Source of the DNA: a gamma proteobacterium HdN1
GTDB lineage: Bacteria > Pseudomonadota > Gammaproteobacteria > Pseudomonadales > Ketobacteraceae
Reading direction: 5' to 3'
DNA length: 64,000 nt
Assembly: GCA_000198515.1 (NCBI GenBank)
Contig: FP929140.1
Location: forward strand, 1,834,527-1,898,526
Under the pieces are notes generated by a model. The model did not search any database and was not told the DNA's origin. It was given only the letters and a program-made list of their open reading frames with translations. The position numbers and the translations under genes are program-made. Below are positions 1 through 8,464 of this stretch, piece by piece. Each line of letters starts with the position of its first letter. The stretch's first letter is position 1.

Positions 1-48
1 GGCTGGGCCATGGTGGTCGGCTCGTTAGCTGCGAGCTATGGCCTCTAG
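1..48 (+). CDS. fliP: FliP, flagellar type III export gate protein (C-terminal 15 residues only)
   Basis: Frame 1 from the first base reads GWAMVVGSLAASYGL and then TAG. This matches the end of FliP, whose last transmembrane helix finishes in a G-W-x-x-V-x-G-S-L-x-A-S segment. The rest of the gene lies outside the window. FliP, FliQ and FliR form the membrane export gate of the flagellar type III apparatus. Identity rests on this short tail plus the fact that fliQ and fliR follow directly. Confidence 0.8.
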   Translation, partial: GWAMVVGSLAASYGL

Positions 49-140
49 CGCCTGATAAGGCGCGCATGTGTATCGCAGCGCCTGAAGGCTTTTTTGTGTT
101 TTGGCAAGGCAGCCGTTTTACCGTCAGTGGGGTAAAAGTG

Positions 141-410
141 ATGTCTCCAGATAATATTGCGGATTTAATGAGAGAAGCTGTCTTCCTGATCGTGTTAATG
201 GTCACCGTCATCTTGGTGCCAAGTCTTATTGTGGGTTTGATTGTTTCTATTTTTCAGGCTGCTACGCAGATTAACGAGCAGACGCTTAGTTTTTTTCCGC
301 GTTTGGTTGTTACGTTTGGAACCTTGATTATATTTGGAGGGTGGCTGGCAAGTGAACTCATTGATTTTACGCTGAAGATTATTCATGAGATTCCTTCCTT
401 GATTGGGTAG
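141..410 (+). CDS. fliQ: FliQ, flagellar export gate protein
   Basis: FliQ is a small inner-membrane subunit of the FliPQR export gate. I chose the ATG at 141, which gives 89 residues, the usual FliQ size, beginning MSPDNIADLMREAV. An in-frame codon further upstream would add a 25-residue tail that FliQ does not have. Two hydrophobic helices are visible, at about residues 15-40 and 50-75. Between them is the family signature F-Q-A-A-T-Q-I-N-E-Q-T-L-S-F, the turn that contacts the export channel. The gene lies 92 bp after fliP and 12 bp before fliR, in one transcription unit. Confidence 0.95.
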   Translation: MSPDNIADLMREAVFLIVLMVTVILVPSLIVGLIVSIFQAATQINEQTLSFFPRLVVTFGTLIIFGGWLASELIDFTLKIIHEIPSLIG

Positions 411-422
411 CGAGCAGACGAA

Positions 423-1202
423 GTGGAGATTACCGAATCCCAGATTGGCACATGGATTGCGGAATATTTCTGGCCGTTTTGCCGGATCGGCGCTTTGTTT
501 CTTGCGATTCCTTTGATTGGCACGCGCTCTGTTCCGCAGCGAATTCGGATTGTGCTTGCACTCTCTGTTACCGTTGTCGTGGCGCCCTTGCTAGGTAAAA
601 TGCCGGCGGTTGAGTTGCTTTCGGTGGATTCTTGGCTGATTGTGATTCAGCAGTTGTTGATTGGATTGTTGCTTGGTTTTGTGGTTCAGCTTTTGTTTCA
701 GCTGTTTATTGTTGGCGGGCAGATGGTTGCCATGCAGAACGGCTTGGGGTTTTCTTCGTTGGTGGATCCAACCAACGGCCTAAGCGTCGCGGTGATTTCC
801 CAGATCTATTTGATGACCGTGAATCTTGTATTTTTTACGCTGAATGGTCATTTGGCGCTGATTCGGTTTATTGTGGATAGTTTTCAGTATCTGCCGGTGA
901 GCACGTCTGGGATTGCGCCTGATGGCTACTACATGGTGATCATGCATGCGGTTTGGATGTTCCAGAATGCGGTGCTCCTTTCTTTGCCGGCGGTAACGGC
1001 GTTATTAGTGACGAACCTCTCTTTTGGTGTGATGAGCCGTGTAGCTCCACAACTTAACATCATGTCGGTCGGGTTTCCGATGAACATGGTGGCGGGTGTT
1101 ATCGTGCTTTGGGTGACCTTGCCGAGCCTTCTTCCGCTCTATGAGCGGACCTTTGATGAAACCATGCTCTTTTTGCTAGAGGTGTTGAAGGCAGATGGCT
1201 GA
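423..1202 (+). CDS. fliR: FliR, flagellar export gate protein
   Basis: This 259-residue polytopic membrane protein completes the FliPQR export gate. It starts with GTG 12 bp after the fliQ stop. The length is normal for FliR. Several long hydrophobic helices are visible, along with the conserved FliR segments around GTRSVPQRIR near residue 35 and the central G-x-Q-M-V-A-M-Q-N-G-L-G-F-S region near residue 100. That central region is followed by a DP-x-x-G motif. The last 8 bp overlap the flhB start, which suggests translational coupling. No frameshift or missing segment is seen. Confidence 0.95.
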   Translation: MEITESQIGTWIAEYFWPFCRIGALFLAIPLIGTRSVPQRIRIVLALSVTVVVAPLLGKMPAVELLSVDSWLIVIQQLLIGLLLGFVVQLLFQLFIVGGQMVAMQNGLGFSSLVDPTNGLSVAVISQIYLMTVNLVFFTLNGHLALIRFIVDSFQYLPVSTSGIAPDGYYMVIMHAVWMFQNAVLLSLPAVTALLVTNLSFGVMSRVAPQLNIMSVGFPMNMVAGVIVLWVTLPSLLPLYERTFDETMLFLLEVLKADG

Positions 1203-2322
1203 TGAAGATGGCCAGGAAAAGACCGAAGACGCCACCCCCCGAAAACTAGAACAGGCCTACGAAAAAGGCCAGACACCGCGTTCACGCGATTTGGTGGCGG
1301 TTTCCATGCTCATTATTGGTGGCATTGGCATGCTGCTGTACGTGGAGCAAATCTATCGTGCATTTGTAACTGCCTTTGAAATGGGCTTTACCTTTGATCG
1401 AGAAAAAATTTTTGATGATAGCGCGATGATGCGTGCGCTATTGCAGGCCGCTTATGCCGCGGGAAAATCGCTGCTCCCTTTGTTTGCAACGCTTGCGGTC
1501 GTGGCGATTGCTGCGTCGGTTGCGAGCGGTGGATTGCATGTATCTTCTCACCCTTTGATGTTTAAGTTTGAGAAGCTGAATCCGCTTTCTGGCATTAAGC
1601 GTATGTTTAGTCTGCAAAGTTTGGTCGAGCTGATCAAGTCGATCATGAAAGTATCGTTGGTGGGATTTACTGCGTGGTTGGTGGTGAAAGCACAGTTTGC
1701 CGAGTATCTAGGCTTGATCGATGAGCCTATTCAGCAAGCGATGTTGCATAGTATTTCGATGGTGGCGTGGGCATTTGTTTGGCTCTCGCTCTCGCTAGCG
1801 CTTGTTGCGGCGATCGACGTGCCCTATCAGAACTGGCAGTTTCGTAAACAATTGCGTATGACGAAGCAGGAGGTGAAAGACGAGTATAAAGACAGTGAGG
1901 GCAAACCAGAAATTAAAGCCAAGCAGCGCCAGCGTGCGCGCGAAATGGCATTTGCTGGCATGATGGCGGAGGTACCTAAGGCGGATGTGGTGATTACCAA
2001 CCCAACTCACTTTGCGGTTGCTTTGCGCTATGACCCCACCAAGGGTGGTGCACCGAAATTAGTTGCGAAAGGTGCGGATTTAATTGCAGAGCAGATTAAA
2101 CGTGTCGCTATTGCAAATAATGTCGTAATTTTGGCGGCGCCACCTTTGGCACGCTCAATCTTCTATCACACGAAATTATTTAAGGAAATTCCGTCTGGGC
2201 TGTATGTGGCGGTAGCGCAGGTGTTGGCCTATGTCTATCACCTCAAGCGCTATCAGAAGGGACAGGGACCGAATCCTGGCGCGATGCCAGATGTGGATGT
2301 GCCGAATAATCTTCGACGCTAA
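1195..2322 (+). CDS. flhB: FlhB, substrate-specificity switch of the flagellar export apparatus
   Basis: FlhB is the inner-membrane export protein that changes substrate class from rod/hook to filament when FliK signals. It is 375 residues long. The N-terminal part (about 1-215) has four hydrophobic helices. The charged cytoplasmic domain carries the self-cleavage motif N-P-T-H at residues 269-272, the same numbering as in enteric FlhB. The domain continues F-A-V-A-L-R-Y-D and ends in a Pro-rich tail. The start overlaps fliR by 8 bp and has AAGG just upstream. A stand-alone homologue of its C-terminal domain lies at 17842-18222. Confidence 0.97.
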   Translation: MADEDGQEKTEDATPRKLEQAYEKGQTPRSRDLVAVSMLIIGGIGMLLYVEQIYRAFVTAFEMGFTFDREKIFDDSAMMRALLQAAYAAGKSLLPLFATLAVVAIAASVASGGLHVSSHPLMFKFEKLNPLSGIKRMFSLQSLVELIKSIMKVSLVGFTAWLVVKAQFAEYLGLIDEPIQQAMLHSISMVAWAFVWLSLSLALVAAIDVPYQNWQFRKQLRMTKQEVKDEYKDSEGKPEIKAKQRQRAREMAFAGMMAEVPKADVVITNPTHFAVALRYDPTKGGAPKLVAKGADLIAEQIKRVAIANNVVILAAPPLARSIFYHTKLFKEIPSGLYVAVAQVLAYVYHLKRYQKGQGPNPGAMPDVDVPNNLRR

Positions 2323-2371
2323 CTAATTGATGTTGCGCCCATGTGGGTCGACTGCTCCGATTGCTATACAA

Positions 2372-2389
2372 AACGGTAAGCTTTTTGCA
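2372..2389 (+). promoter_or_regulatory. Candidate sigma-54 promoter upstream of flhA
   Basis: The sequence cGG-taagcttttt-GCa has GG at 2375-2376 and GC at 2387-2388 with exactly ten bases between them, and a TTTGC block at the -12 side. This fits the GG-N10-GC core of RpoN promoters. It sits 62 bp before the flhA ATG in a 128-bp gap that separates flhB from the next operon. In Pseudomonas the flhA operon is RpoN/FleQ dependent. The -24 block lacks the full TGGCAC consensus, so the call is tentative. Confidence 0.45.
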
Positions 2390-2450
2390 GCTTGGTTTCC
2401 TGCAAATAAGAAGTGTCAAATTTCGGGACATTTTGTAAAGGGTAGTTGGC

Positions 2451-4574
2451 ATGGCAATCGCGATGGGTGATCTGAAAGGTCAGACCAAAACCTTAGTCAA
2501 AAGCGCAAAGCTGGGTGCGCCAATTTTTGTGCTCATTATCCTTGCGATGATGACCTTGCCAATCCCGCCATTTTTGTTGGACGTGTTTTTCACGTTTAAT
2601 ATCGCGCTCTCTCTTGTGGTATTGCTGGTTTCTGTATATTCGCGTAGGCCCTTGGATTTCGAGATTTTTCCCGTTGTTTTGCTTACCGCAACTTTGCTCC
2701 GACTGGCGCTGAACGTCGCCTCTACGCGGGTGGTTTTGATTCATGGCCATGAAGGAGGAGATGCTGCAGGAAAGGTGATCGCAGCCTTCGGTGAGGTCGT
2801 AATCGGCGGGAATTATGCGGTAGGTGTCGTGGTATTCACCATTCTGGTCATTATCAATTTTGTGGTAATTACGAAGGGTGCTGGGCGTATCTCTGAGGTA
2901 ACTGCGCGCTTTACCTTGGATGCAATGCCGGGCAAACAGATGGCGGTGGACGCGGATTTAAACGCTGGGCTTATTGATCAAGAAGAAGCAAAAAAGCGCC
3001 GCAAAGACGTAACTCGCGAAGCAGATTTCTACGGTGCGATGGATGGTGCGAGTAAATTTGTTCGTGGGGATGCTGTGGCCGGCATTTTGATTATGGTGCT
3101 GAATATTGCGGGTGGGCTTGCGATTGGAATGGGCCAGCACGATTTGGCATTTGGAGAGGCTGCACAGATTTATGCCTTGTTGACCATTGGTGATGGCTTG
3201 GTTGCCCAAGTACCTTCCTTGCTGCTTTCTACGGCTGCGGCGGTGATTGTTACGCGCGTTTCGGATGATACCGAGCTTGGCACACAGGTGATGGATCAGA
3301 TGTTTGGTACACCCCAAGCGTTAGGGGTTTCCGCGCTGATTCTCTTTGTGATGGGTACGGTTCCTGGGATGCCGCACGTTGCTTTTGTTGGGCTCGCATT
3401 GCTTTGTGCAGCGGGTGCGTGGTGGCTGCATAATAACAAGAAAAAATCGACGAAGCTGGCCGTTCAGCCTTCGCAGGCGCAGTTGGATGCGGCTGCAGCA
3501 GCACATGAAAGTGAGGTGCGGGATCTTGGTTGGGATGATGTGCGGCCGGTGGATGTAGTGGGGTTGGAAGTGGGCTACCGCCTGATTCCTCTCGTTGATA
3601 AAGCGCAGGGAGGGCAATTATTAAATCGAATCAAGGGGGTGCGAAAAAAGCTGTCGCAGGACCTGGGTTTTTTGGTTCCACCGGTTCATATTCGAGACAA
3701 CTTGGAGCTCGCGCCGAATAATTACCGGATAACGCTGATGGGTGTGGCGATTGATGAGGCGGAGATTCATCCGGACCGTGAGCTTGCCATCAATCCAGGG
3801 CAGGTTTTTGGAAATGTTTCTGGCATTAGCGCCAAAGATCCGGCGTTTGGTTTGGATGCCGTTTGGGTGGAGCGGGGGCAGCGAGATCAGGCACAAACGA
3901 TGGGGTATACTGTTGTGGATGCGAGCACTGTTGTCGCAACGCACCTGAATCAAATTATGATACGGCATGGACATGAGCTTCTTGGATTTGATGAGGTTCA
4001 GAAAATGGTCGATCAACTCCAGAAAAATGCGCCAAAACTGGTTGAAAGCCTTGTACCCAACCCGTTACCCATCAGCAAGTTGCACAAGGTTTTACAGAAT
4101 TTGCTTCAGGAAAGTGTGCCGATTCGCGATCTTCGTTCGATTGCAGAGGCATTGTCGGAATCTGCCGCGCGCACTTTGGATGCAGATGTCTTGACTGCGG
4201 CGGCGCGCGTTTCGGTGTGCAGAATGATCGTTCAAAATATTGTAGGCAGCTTGGATGCGATTCCTGTCGTTACGCTTCAGCCGGAATTGGAACAGTTATT
4301 GCTTCAATCTGTACAGCAAGCGCAGCAGTCCGGTGGATCTATGACCGATGCGGTATTGGAGCCAGGGCTTGCGCAAAATATTCAGCAGTCGGTTTCAGAG
4401 GCGGTGCGGCAGCAAGAAATTGCGGGCCAATCCCCCATTCTGTTAGTGACAGCCGGGATAAGACCGATGCTTGCAAAGTTTCTGCGTTATAGCGTTTCGC
4501 ACCTTAACGTGCTCGCCTATAACGAGATTCCCGAAAATAAGCAGATCACCATTGTCTCTACGGTAGGGCAGTGA
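2451..4574 (+). CDS. flhA: FlhA, flagellar export gate platform protein
   Basis: FlhA forms the nonameric ring of the flagellar export gate, couples proton flow to export and docks chaperone-substrate complexes. It is 707 residues long, the normal size. The first ~330 residues contain eight hydrophobic segments and the conserved FHIPEP-family loop (K-G-A-G-R-I-S-E-V-x-A-R-F-T-L-D-A-M-P-G-K-Q-M near residue 150). The remainder is the soluble cytoplasmic domain, reached through the linker after W-W-L-H-N-N-K-K-K. The start follows AAAGGG. It begins the flhA-flhF-fleN-fliA group. Confidence 0.97.
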   Translation: MAIAMGDLKGQTKTLVKSAKLGAPIFVLIILAMMTLPIPPFLLDVFFTFNIALSLVVLLVSVYSRRPLDFEIFPVVLLTATLLRLALNVASTRVVLIHGHEGGDAAGKVIAAFGEVVIGGNYAVGVVVFTILVIINFVVITKGAGRISEVTARFTLDAMPGKQMAVDADLNAGLIDQEEAKKRRKDVTREADFYGAMDGASKFVRGDAVAGILIMVLNIAGGLAIGMGQHDLAFGEAAQIYALLTIGDGLVAQVPSLLLSTAAAVIVTRVSDDTELGTQVMDQMFGTPQALGVSALILFVMGTVPGMPHVAFVGLALLCAAGAWWLHNNKKKSTKLAVQPSQAQLDAAAAAHESEVRDLGWDDVRPVDVVGLEVGYRLIPLVDKAQGGQLLNRIKGVRKKLSQDLGFLVPPVHIRDNLELAPNNYRITLMGVAIDEAEIHPDRELAINPGQVFGNVSGISAKDPAFGLDAVWVERGQRDQAQTMGYTVVDASTVVATHLNQIMIRHGHELLGFDEVQKMVDQLQKNAPKLVESLVPNPLPISKLHKVLQNLLQESVPIRDLRSIAEALSESAARTLDADVLTAAARVSVCRMIVQNIVGSLDAIPVVTLQPELEQLLLQSVQQAQQSGGSMTDAVLEPGLAQNIQQSVSEAVRQQEIAGQSPILLVTAGIRPMLAKFLRYSVSHLNVLAYNEIPENKQITIVSTVGQ

Positions 4575-4596
4575 TCAGAACGAAAGGTGAGGCGTA

Positions 4597-6168
4597 ATGG
4601 GCATTAAAAAATTCGTCGCTCCCGACATGAGGCAAGCATTAAAACTGGTGCGCGATCAACTTGGCGCCGATGCGGTGATTCTTTCGAATCGGCGCATTCC
4701 AGAAGGTGTTGAGATCAGTGCTGCTACGGATTACGAAGAAGCGAAAAGTAGCGCAAAGCCGTTGGCGAAAGCGCCTGCGAGGAACCCTGCCAGCGCCGAA
4801 ATATCGTCGCTTGCCTCCGCCGTGGGTGAAGGTGGTAGGTTGATCGGTGCACATCAGGAAACGCCCCTACGGACGAACGTTGCTTCTGGGCGAGGAGCTT
4901 CCTCGTTTCAAGAAGAAGCGCTGTCTGCCGACCAGCGATTTTCGCGCAGCCAAAAAATTGCGAAAGAACAGATTCTTGCGAGAGAACAGACTTTTTCTCG
5001 GGAGCAGGGCGTTTCTAGAGAACAGAGCTTTTCTAGAGATCAGAGCTTTTCTAGAGATCAGAGCCCAGCGCGAGATGAATTATTTACTCATGAGCAGGAC
5101 GCTCGCTTAGATCTTCGCAAGGTGGCGGCGGAGCGGAAACACGAAACTGCTCTGCGTCGTCAGTTTCGTGACACCGTTGAAGCGCAAGAACTTGATTATG
5201 CTTTTGGGCGTGGTGGAGCGAGTCAAGCGCATGAACTTTCCGAAATGCGTAGCGAGCTCAATAAGCTGCGTGCGCTTCTGGATACGCGCTTTGCGCACGT
5301 TGCGTGGTCGGATTATTCTTACCGCCATCCGATTGAGGCTGCGGCATACCGGCAGCTACATCGAATGGGAATTGCGGCGCCAATTTGCCGACGGCTCGTG
5401 AATCAATTGCCGTCATCGAGCATCAGAGAAGGGATGCGTGTTGTATTGCAGCGCCTTCATAAGGAGTTAAGCATTTTCTCCCCCGATATTCGCGAGCGTG
5501 GCGGGATCGTTGCGCTGTTGGGGCCGGCAGGCGTCGGAAAAACGACGTCGATTTCAAAAATTGCCGCAGCCTATGCGATGAAACATGGTGTCGATGAGGT
5601 TGCTTTGGTAACCACTGATAGCTACCGTATTGCCGGTCACGAGCAGCTGAAAACCTTGGGAAAAATTTTGCGCGTGCCGATGCGCGTTGTGACGGAAGAG
5701 TATCCGCTTACGCTTGTGCTGGAGCAGCTCAAGAATAAAAAACTGATCTTGATTGACACTGCGGGCCTGAGTCATCGCGATCAGGATTTTGAAGAGCAGA
5801 TGAAAATTCTCGGTGGTCTGCCGCGCCAGATTACTCGCCTGCTGGTACTCGCATCTACCAGTCAAAAGCGCATTCTGGAAAAAGCGGTTGAAGATTATCA
5901 GCCCTTGGGTTTGGATGGTTGCATCCTTACCAAGCTGGATGAGTGTGCGAGCTTGGGTGAGGCGCTGAGCGTTGTCGTGGAAGCGCGTCTTCCAGTAGCC
6001 TACACTACGGATGGGCAAAATATTCCTGACGATATTGAGCGTCCGAAAGTGTCTGATTTGCTTGGGCAAGCCTTGGATCTTGCAAGTAGCAGTGAGCTTG
6101 AAGATGAAGATACGGCGGAGTGGTTCAGTGATCAAATGACCCAGCCTGCAGTGGCGGGTATGTTTTGA
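4597..6168 (+). CDS. flhF: FlhF, SRP-type GTPase for polar flagellar placement
   Basis: FlhF is a signal-recognition-particle family GTPase that recruits early flagellar components to the cell pole. It is 523 residues long. The N-terminal basic segment MGIKKFVAPDMRQALKLV is typical. The NG domain begins near residue 250, with the P-loop GPAGVGKTT at about 309-317, followed by the T-T-D-S-Y-R-I-A-G-H-E-Q-L motif, DTAGLSHRD and TKLDE. The linker between them is longer than usual and holds nine hexapeptide repeats (residues 115-168). flhA is 22 bp upstream and fleN follows. Family knowledge gives FlhF as the placement factor and FleN as its numerical counterpart. Confidence 0.96.
   Translation: MGIKKFVAPDMRQALKLVRDQLGADAVILSNRRIPEGVEISAATDYEEAKSSAKPLAKAPARNPASAEISSLASAVGEGGRLIGAHQETPLRTNVASGRGASSFQEEALSADQRFSRSQKIAKEQILAREQTFSREQGVSREQSFSRDQSFSRDQSPARDELFTHEQDARLDLRKVAAERKHETALRRQFRDTVEAQELDYAFGRGGASQAHELSEMRSELNKLRALLDTRFAHVAWSDYSYRHPIEAAAYRQLHRMGIAAPICRRLVNQLPSSSIREGMRVVLQRLHKELSIFSPDIRERGGIVALLGPAGVGKTTSISKIAAAYAMKHGVDEVALVTTDSYRIAGHEQLKTLGKILRVPMRVVTEEYPLTLVLEQLKNKKLILIDTAGLSHRDQDFEEQMKILGGLPRQITRLLVLASTSQKRILEKAVEDYQPLGLDGCILTKLDECASLGEALSVVVEARLPVAYTTDGQNIPDDIERPKVSDLLGQALDLASSSELEDEDTAEWFSDQMTQPAVAGMF
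4939..5100 (+). repeat. Nine-copy 18-bp coding repeat in flhF
   Basis: Nine consecutive hexapeptides are encoded: FSRSQK, IAKEQI, LAREQT, FSREQG, VSREQS, FSRDQS, FSRDQS, PARDEL and FTHEQD. The consensus is F-S-R-E/D-Q-S. The units around 5010-5065 are nearly identical at DNA level, while the outer ones have drifted. The array lies in the variable B region between the N-terminal basic segment and the GTPase domain. Confidence 0.9.
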
Positions 6169-6235
6169 GCCTCTTTGTTTAACGAACCTGCTGTTTTAAG
6201 GCATGGTATTTCCGATAAGGGCAGCAAGACGCGAT

Positions 6236-7057
6236 ATGAGTATGCATCCTGTACAAGTAATTGCCGTTACCGGTGCAAAAGGCGGGGTGGGAAAGAGCAA
6301 CGTCACCGTCAATCTTGGGATCGGCCTTGCAGAGCTTGGGCGTCGTGTCGTGCTCTTGGATGCAGACCTTGGTCTCGCCAACTTAGATATTTTGTTGGGG
6401 ATTTCTTCCAAGAGTAATATCTCGCACGTACTCTCCGGGCAATGTTCTCTGCGTGACGTGCTGGTTGAGGGGCCGTGCGGGATCAAGGTGGTTCCGGCAT
6501 CCTCTGGAACGCAACAGCTTGTCAGTATGGGGCCGCGCGAACATGCGGGCTTGATTCATGCGTTTAGTGAACTTTCGGACGATATTGATGTGTTGCTGAT
6601 TGATACCGCAGCGGGCATTTCGGACATGGTTGTGAGCTTTGTGAGAGCCGCACAGGAGTCGCTTTTTGTGGTTACGGATGAGCCGACCTCTATTACGGAT
6701 ACCTATGCGCTGATCAAACTGCTCAATCGGGATCATGAGATGTATCGTTTCAATATCTTGGCGAATATGGTGCGCAGTCAGCAAGAGGGGCGTGATATTT
6801 ATCAGAAACTCGTGAAAGTAACGGATCGGTTTCTGGACGTTGCGCTACAATTCACCGGCTGCATTCCATACGATGAGAGCGTTCGTAAATCCGTTCAGCG
6901 CCAGAAAGCTGTGTTGGAGGCTTATCCTCGATCGAAAGCGGCGCTAGCGTTTAAGGCGTTGGCGGCGAAGGTAGATAGTTGGCCGCTTGCCTCGACGCCT
7001 CGTGGACATCTCGAATTTTTCCTTGATCGGCTTGTGCAGGGAGCGCACGTGCGATAA
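6236..7057 (+). CDS. fleN: FleN/FlhG, MinD-like ATPase controlling flagellar number
   Basis: FleN is a MinD/ParA-type ATPase that limits flagellar number, in Pseudomonas by antagonising FleQ. I chose the ATG at 6236, giving M-S-M-H-P-V-Q-V-I-A-V-T, which matches the start of Pseudomonas FleN. An upstream ATG at 6203 would add 11 residues. The deviant Walker A box is GAKGGVGKS (residues 13-21), with Ser where many MinD proteins have Thr. It is followed by L-L-D-A-D-L-G-L-A-N-L-D and D-T-A-A-G-I. The length is 273 residues. The stop is immediately followed by the fliA ATG with no spacer. Confidence 0.95.
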   Translation: MSMHPVQVIAVTGAKGGVGKSNVTVNLGIGLAELGRRVVLLDADLGLANLDILLGISSKSNISHVLSGQCSLRDVLVEGPCGIKVVPASSGTQQLVSMGPREHAGLIHAFSELSDDIDVLLIDTAAGISDMVVSFVRAAQESLFVVTDEPTSITDTYALIKLLNRDHEMYRFNILANMVRSQQEGRDIYQKLVKVTDRFLDVALQFTGCIPYDESVRKSVQRQKAVLEAYPRSKAALAFKALAAKVDSWPLASTPRGHLEFFLDRLVQGAHVR

Positions 7058-7792
7058 ATGAATTTGGCGAATAGACGGCCTATGTATACCGAGCAAGCAC
7101 ATGCATCGTTAGATACGTTGGTGGAGCAGCATCTTCCGCTGGTTCGTCGTATTGCGCACCATATGATAGGCAGGCTTCCGTCCAATGTGATTGTGGATGA
7201 CTTGATTCAGGCGGGTGTGATTGGCCTGATTGATGCGTTGCAAAAATACGACACCGGCAAAGGCGCAAGTTTTGAAACCTATGCGGGAATTCGTATTCGT
7301 GGTGCGATGATCGACGAGATCCGCCGCGGTGAGTGGGCACCTCGCTCGGTGCATCGCAATGCGCGCGCGATTCAGGATGCAATTCGGAATGTAGAGGCAC
7401 GCGTTCAGCGCGACGCGACAGACCGTGAGGTTGCCGAGGAGTTGGGTGTGCCGTTAGATGCCTATCATGCGATGGCACAGGACAGCATGGCGACGCGTCT
7501 TTTTAGCATGGAAGAACTCACCGCGCCGGAATCCATTATTGATCGTGGTGACCTTCAGCAAGCGCATGATAATCCTGCGAGCCACTTCCAACGCGATATG
7601 ATGTTGACGAGCATGGCAAACGCAATCAAAGACTTACCTGAGCGCGAGCAGCTTGTTTTATCACTCTATTACGATGAAGAGCTGAACCTGAAAGAAATTG
7701 GTGAAGTGCTCGGTGTGAGTGAATCACGGGTTTGTCAGATTCATAGCCAAGCCACCCATCGGCTGCGCGCACGCCTTCGCGATTGGCGCTGA
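7058..7792 (+). CDS. fliA: FliA, sigma-28 factor for flagellar genes
   Basis: FliA is the sigma factor for late flagellar and chemotaxis genes. It is 244 residues long, slightly longer than usual. An internal ATG at 7082 would give MYTEQAH and a more typical N-terminus. Region 2 is clear (HHMIGRLPSNVIVDDLIQ, then KYDTGKGASFETYAGIRIRG). The sigma-28 segment R-G-A-M-I-D-E-I-R-R follows. Region 4 has a helix-turn-helix (LKEIGEVLGVSESRVCQIHS). The gene abuts fleN. It should drive the che/mot genes downstream, although I could not find a convincing sigma-28 box before cheY. Confidence 0.95.
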   Translation: MNLANRRPMYTEQAHASLDTLVEQHLPLVRRIAHHMIGRLPSNVIVDDLIQAGVIGLIDALQKYDTGKGASFETYAGIRIRGAMIDEIRRGEWAPRSVHRNARAIQDAIRNVEARVQRDATDREVAEELGVPLDAYHAMAQDSMATRLFSMEELTAPESIIDRGDLQQAHDNPASHFQRDMMLTSMANAIKDLPEREQLVLSLYYDEELNLKEIGEVLGVSESRVCQIHSQATHRLRARLRDWR

Positions 7793-8068
7793 AATCGGTG
7801 CGCAGAGTGCTCTATCTTTTGTAAGCGCGCCATCCGCAACTAGTTTTCACTTCGGCCTGCCGTTTCCTTCGATCTTCCTTTCATACCCTAAATCAGCGCC
7901 TATACTGACTATGTAAAGCGCACTACGATTCTACTGGATACCTCTGATTCTACTACTAGACTTAGTTCGTAACTGGGTATGCATCCGCGTGTAGCTGTGG
8001 ATGCATGGCGTGGTTTGATTGAGCAAGCATGTTTGGTTCAATGATTGAAAAGTTCAATGGAGGCTGCT
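7793..8068. other. Intergenic region between fliA and cheY
   Basis: These 276 bp hold no supported gene. I see an inverted repeat at 7979-8006 and the GGAGG ribosome-binding site at 8059-8063. I found no TAAA-N15-GCCGATAA type sigma-28 promoter by eye. Confidence 0.6.
7979..8006. repeat. Perfect 8-bp inverted repeat in the cheY leader
   Basis: ATGCATCC and GGATGCAT flank a 12-base loop, 62 bp before the cheY start. No T-run follows, so it does not look like a terminator. It could be a protein-binding site or an mRNA hairpin. Confidence 0.5.
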
Positions 8069-8452
8069 TTGGACAAGAACATGAAGATACTCATTGTTGA
8101 TGACTTTTCGACGATGAGAAGAATTATAAAAAACCTGCTGCGTGATCTTGGGTACACCAATACACACGAAGCAGATGACGGGAATTCCGCGCTACCGCTG
8201 CTGAGATCCTCGGATTTTGACTTTTTGGTAACGGATTGGAACATGCCGGGTATGACGGGCATTGAATTACTGAAAGCCGTTCGTTCCGATGATAAGTTGC
8301 GCAGCTTGCCGGTATTAATGGTTACCGCAGAGGCGAAGCGTGAACAAATCATTGAGGCAGCGCAGGCCGGCGTCAACGGGTATGTGGTCAAACCATTTAC
8401 CGCTCAGGCGCTAAAAGAAAAAATAGAAAAGATTTTCGAACGAGTTGCTTAG
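8069..8452 (+). CDS. cheY: CheY, chemotaxis response regulator
   Basis: CheY-P binds FliM and changes the direction of motor rotation. I chose TTG at 8069 because GGAGG ends five bases before it. This gives [14 protein letters not shown], like Pseudomonas CheY; starts further upstream lack a ribosome site. The length is 127 residues. The acidic pocket DD follows I-L-I-V, the phosphoacceptor Asp is residue 56 in V-T-D-W-N-M-P-G, the switch Thr is in M-V-T-A-E-A, and Lys is in V-V-K-P-F. cheZ follows 12 bp later. Confidence 0.97.
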   Translation: MDKNMKILIVDDFSTMRRIIKNLLRDLGYTNTHEADDGNSALPLLRSSDFDFLVTDWNMPGMTGIELLKAVRSDDKLRSLPVLMVTAEAKREQIIEAAQAGVNGYVVKPFTAQALKEKIEKIFERVA

Positions 8453-8464
8453 AACTTAGGTTCG

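Noticed and set aside
2243-2452. 69-codon minus-strand frame over the flhB/flhA gap
   Set aside because: It overlaps the flhB end and the candidate sigma-54 promoter, and has no family resemblance.
7793-8068. Sigma-28 promoter before cheY
   Set aside because: TAAA occurs at about 7890 and 7914 but nothing close to GCCGATAA lies 15 bases after either.
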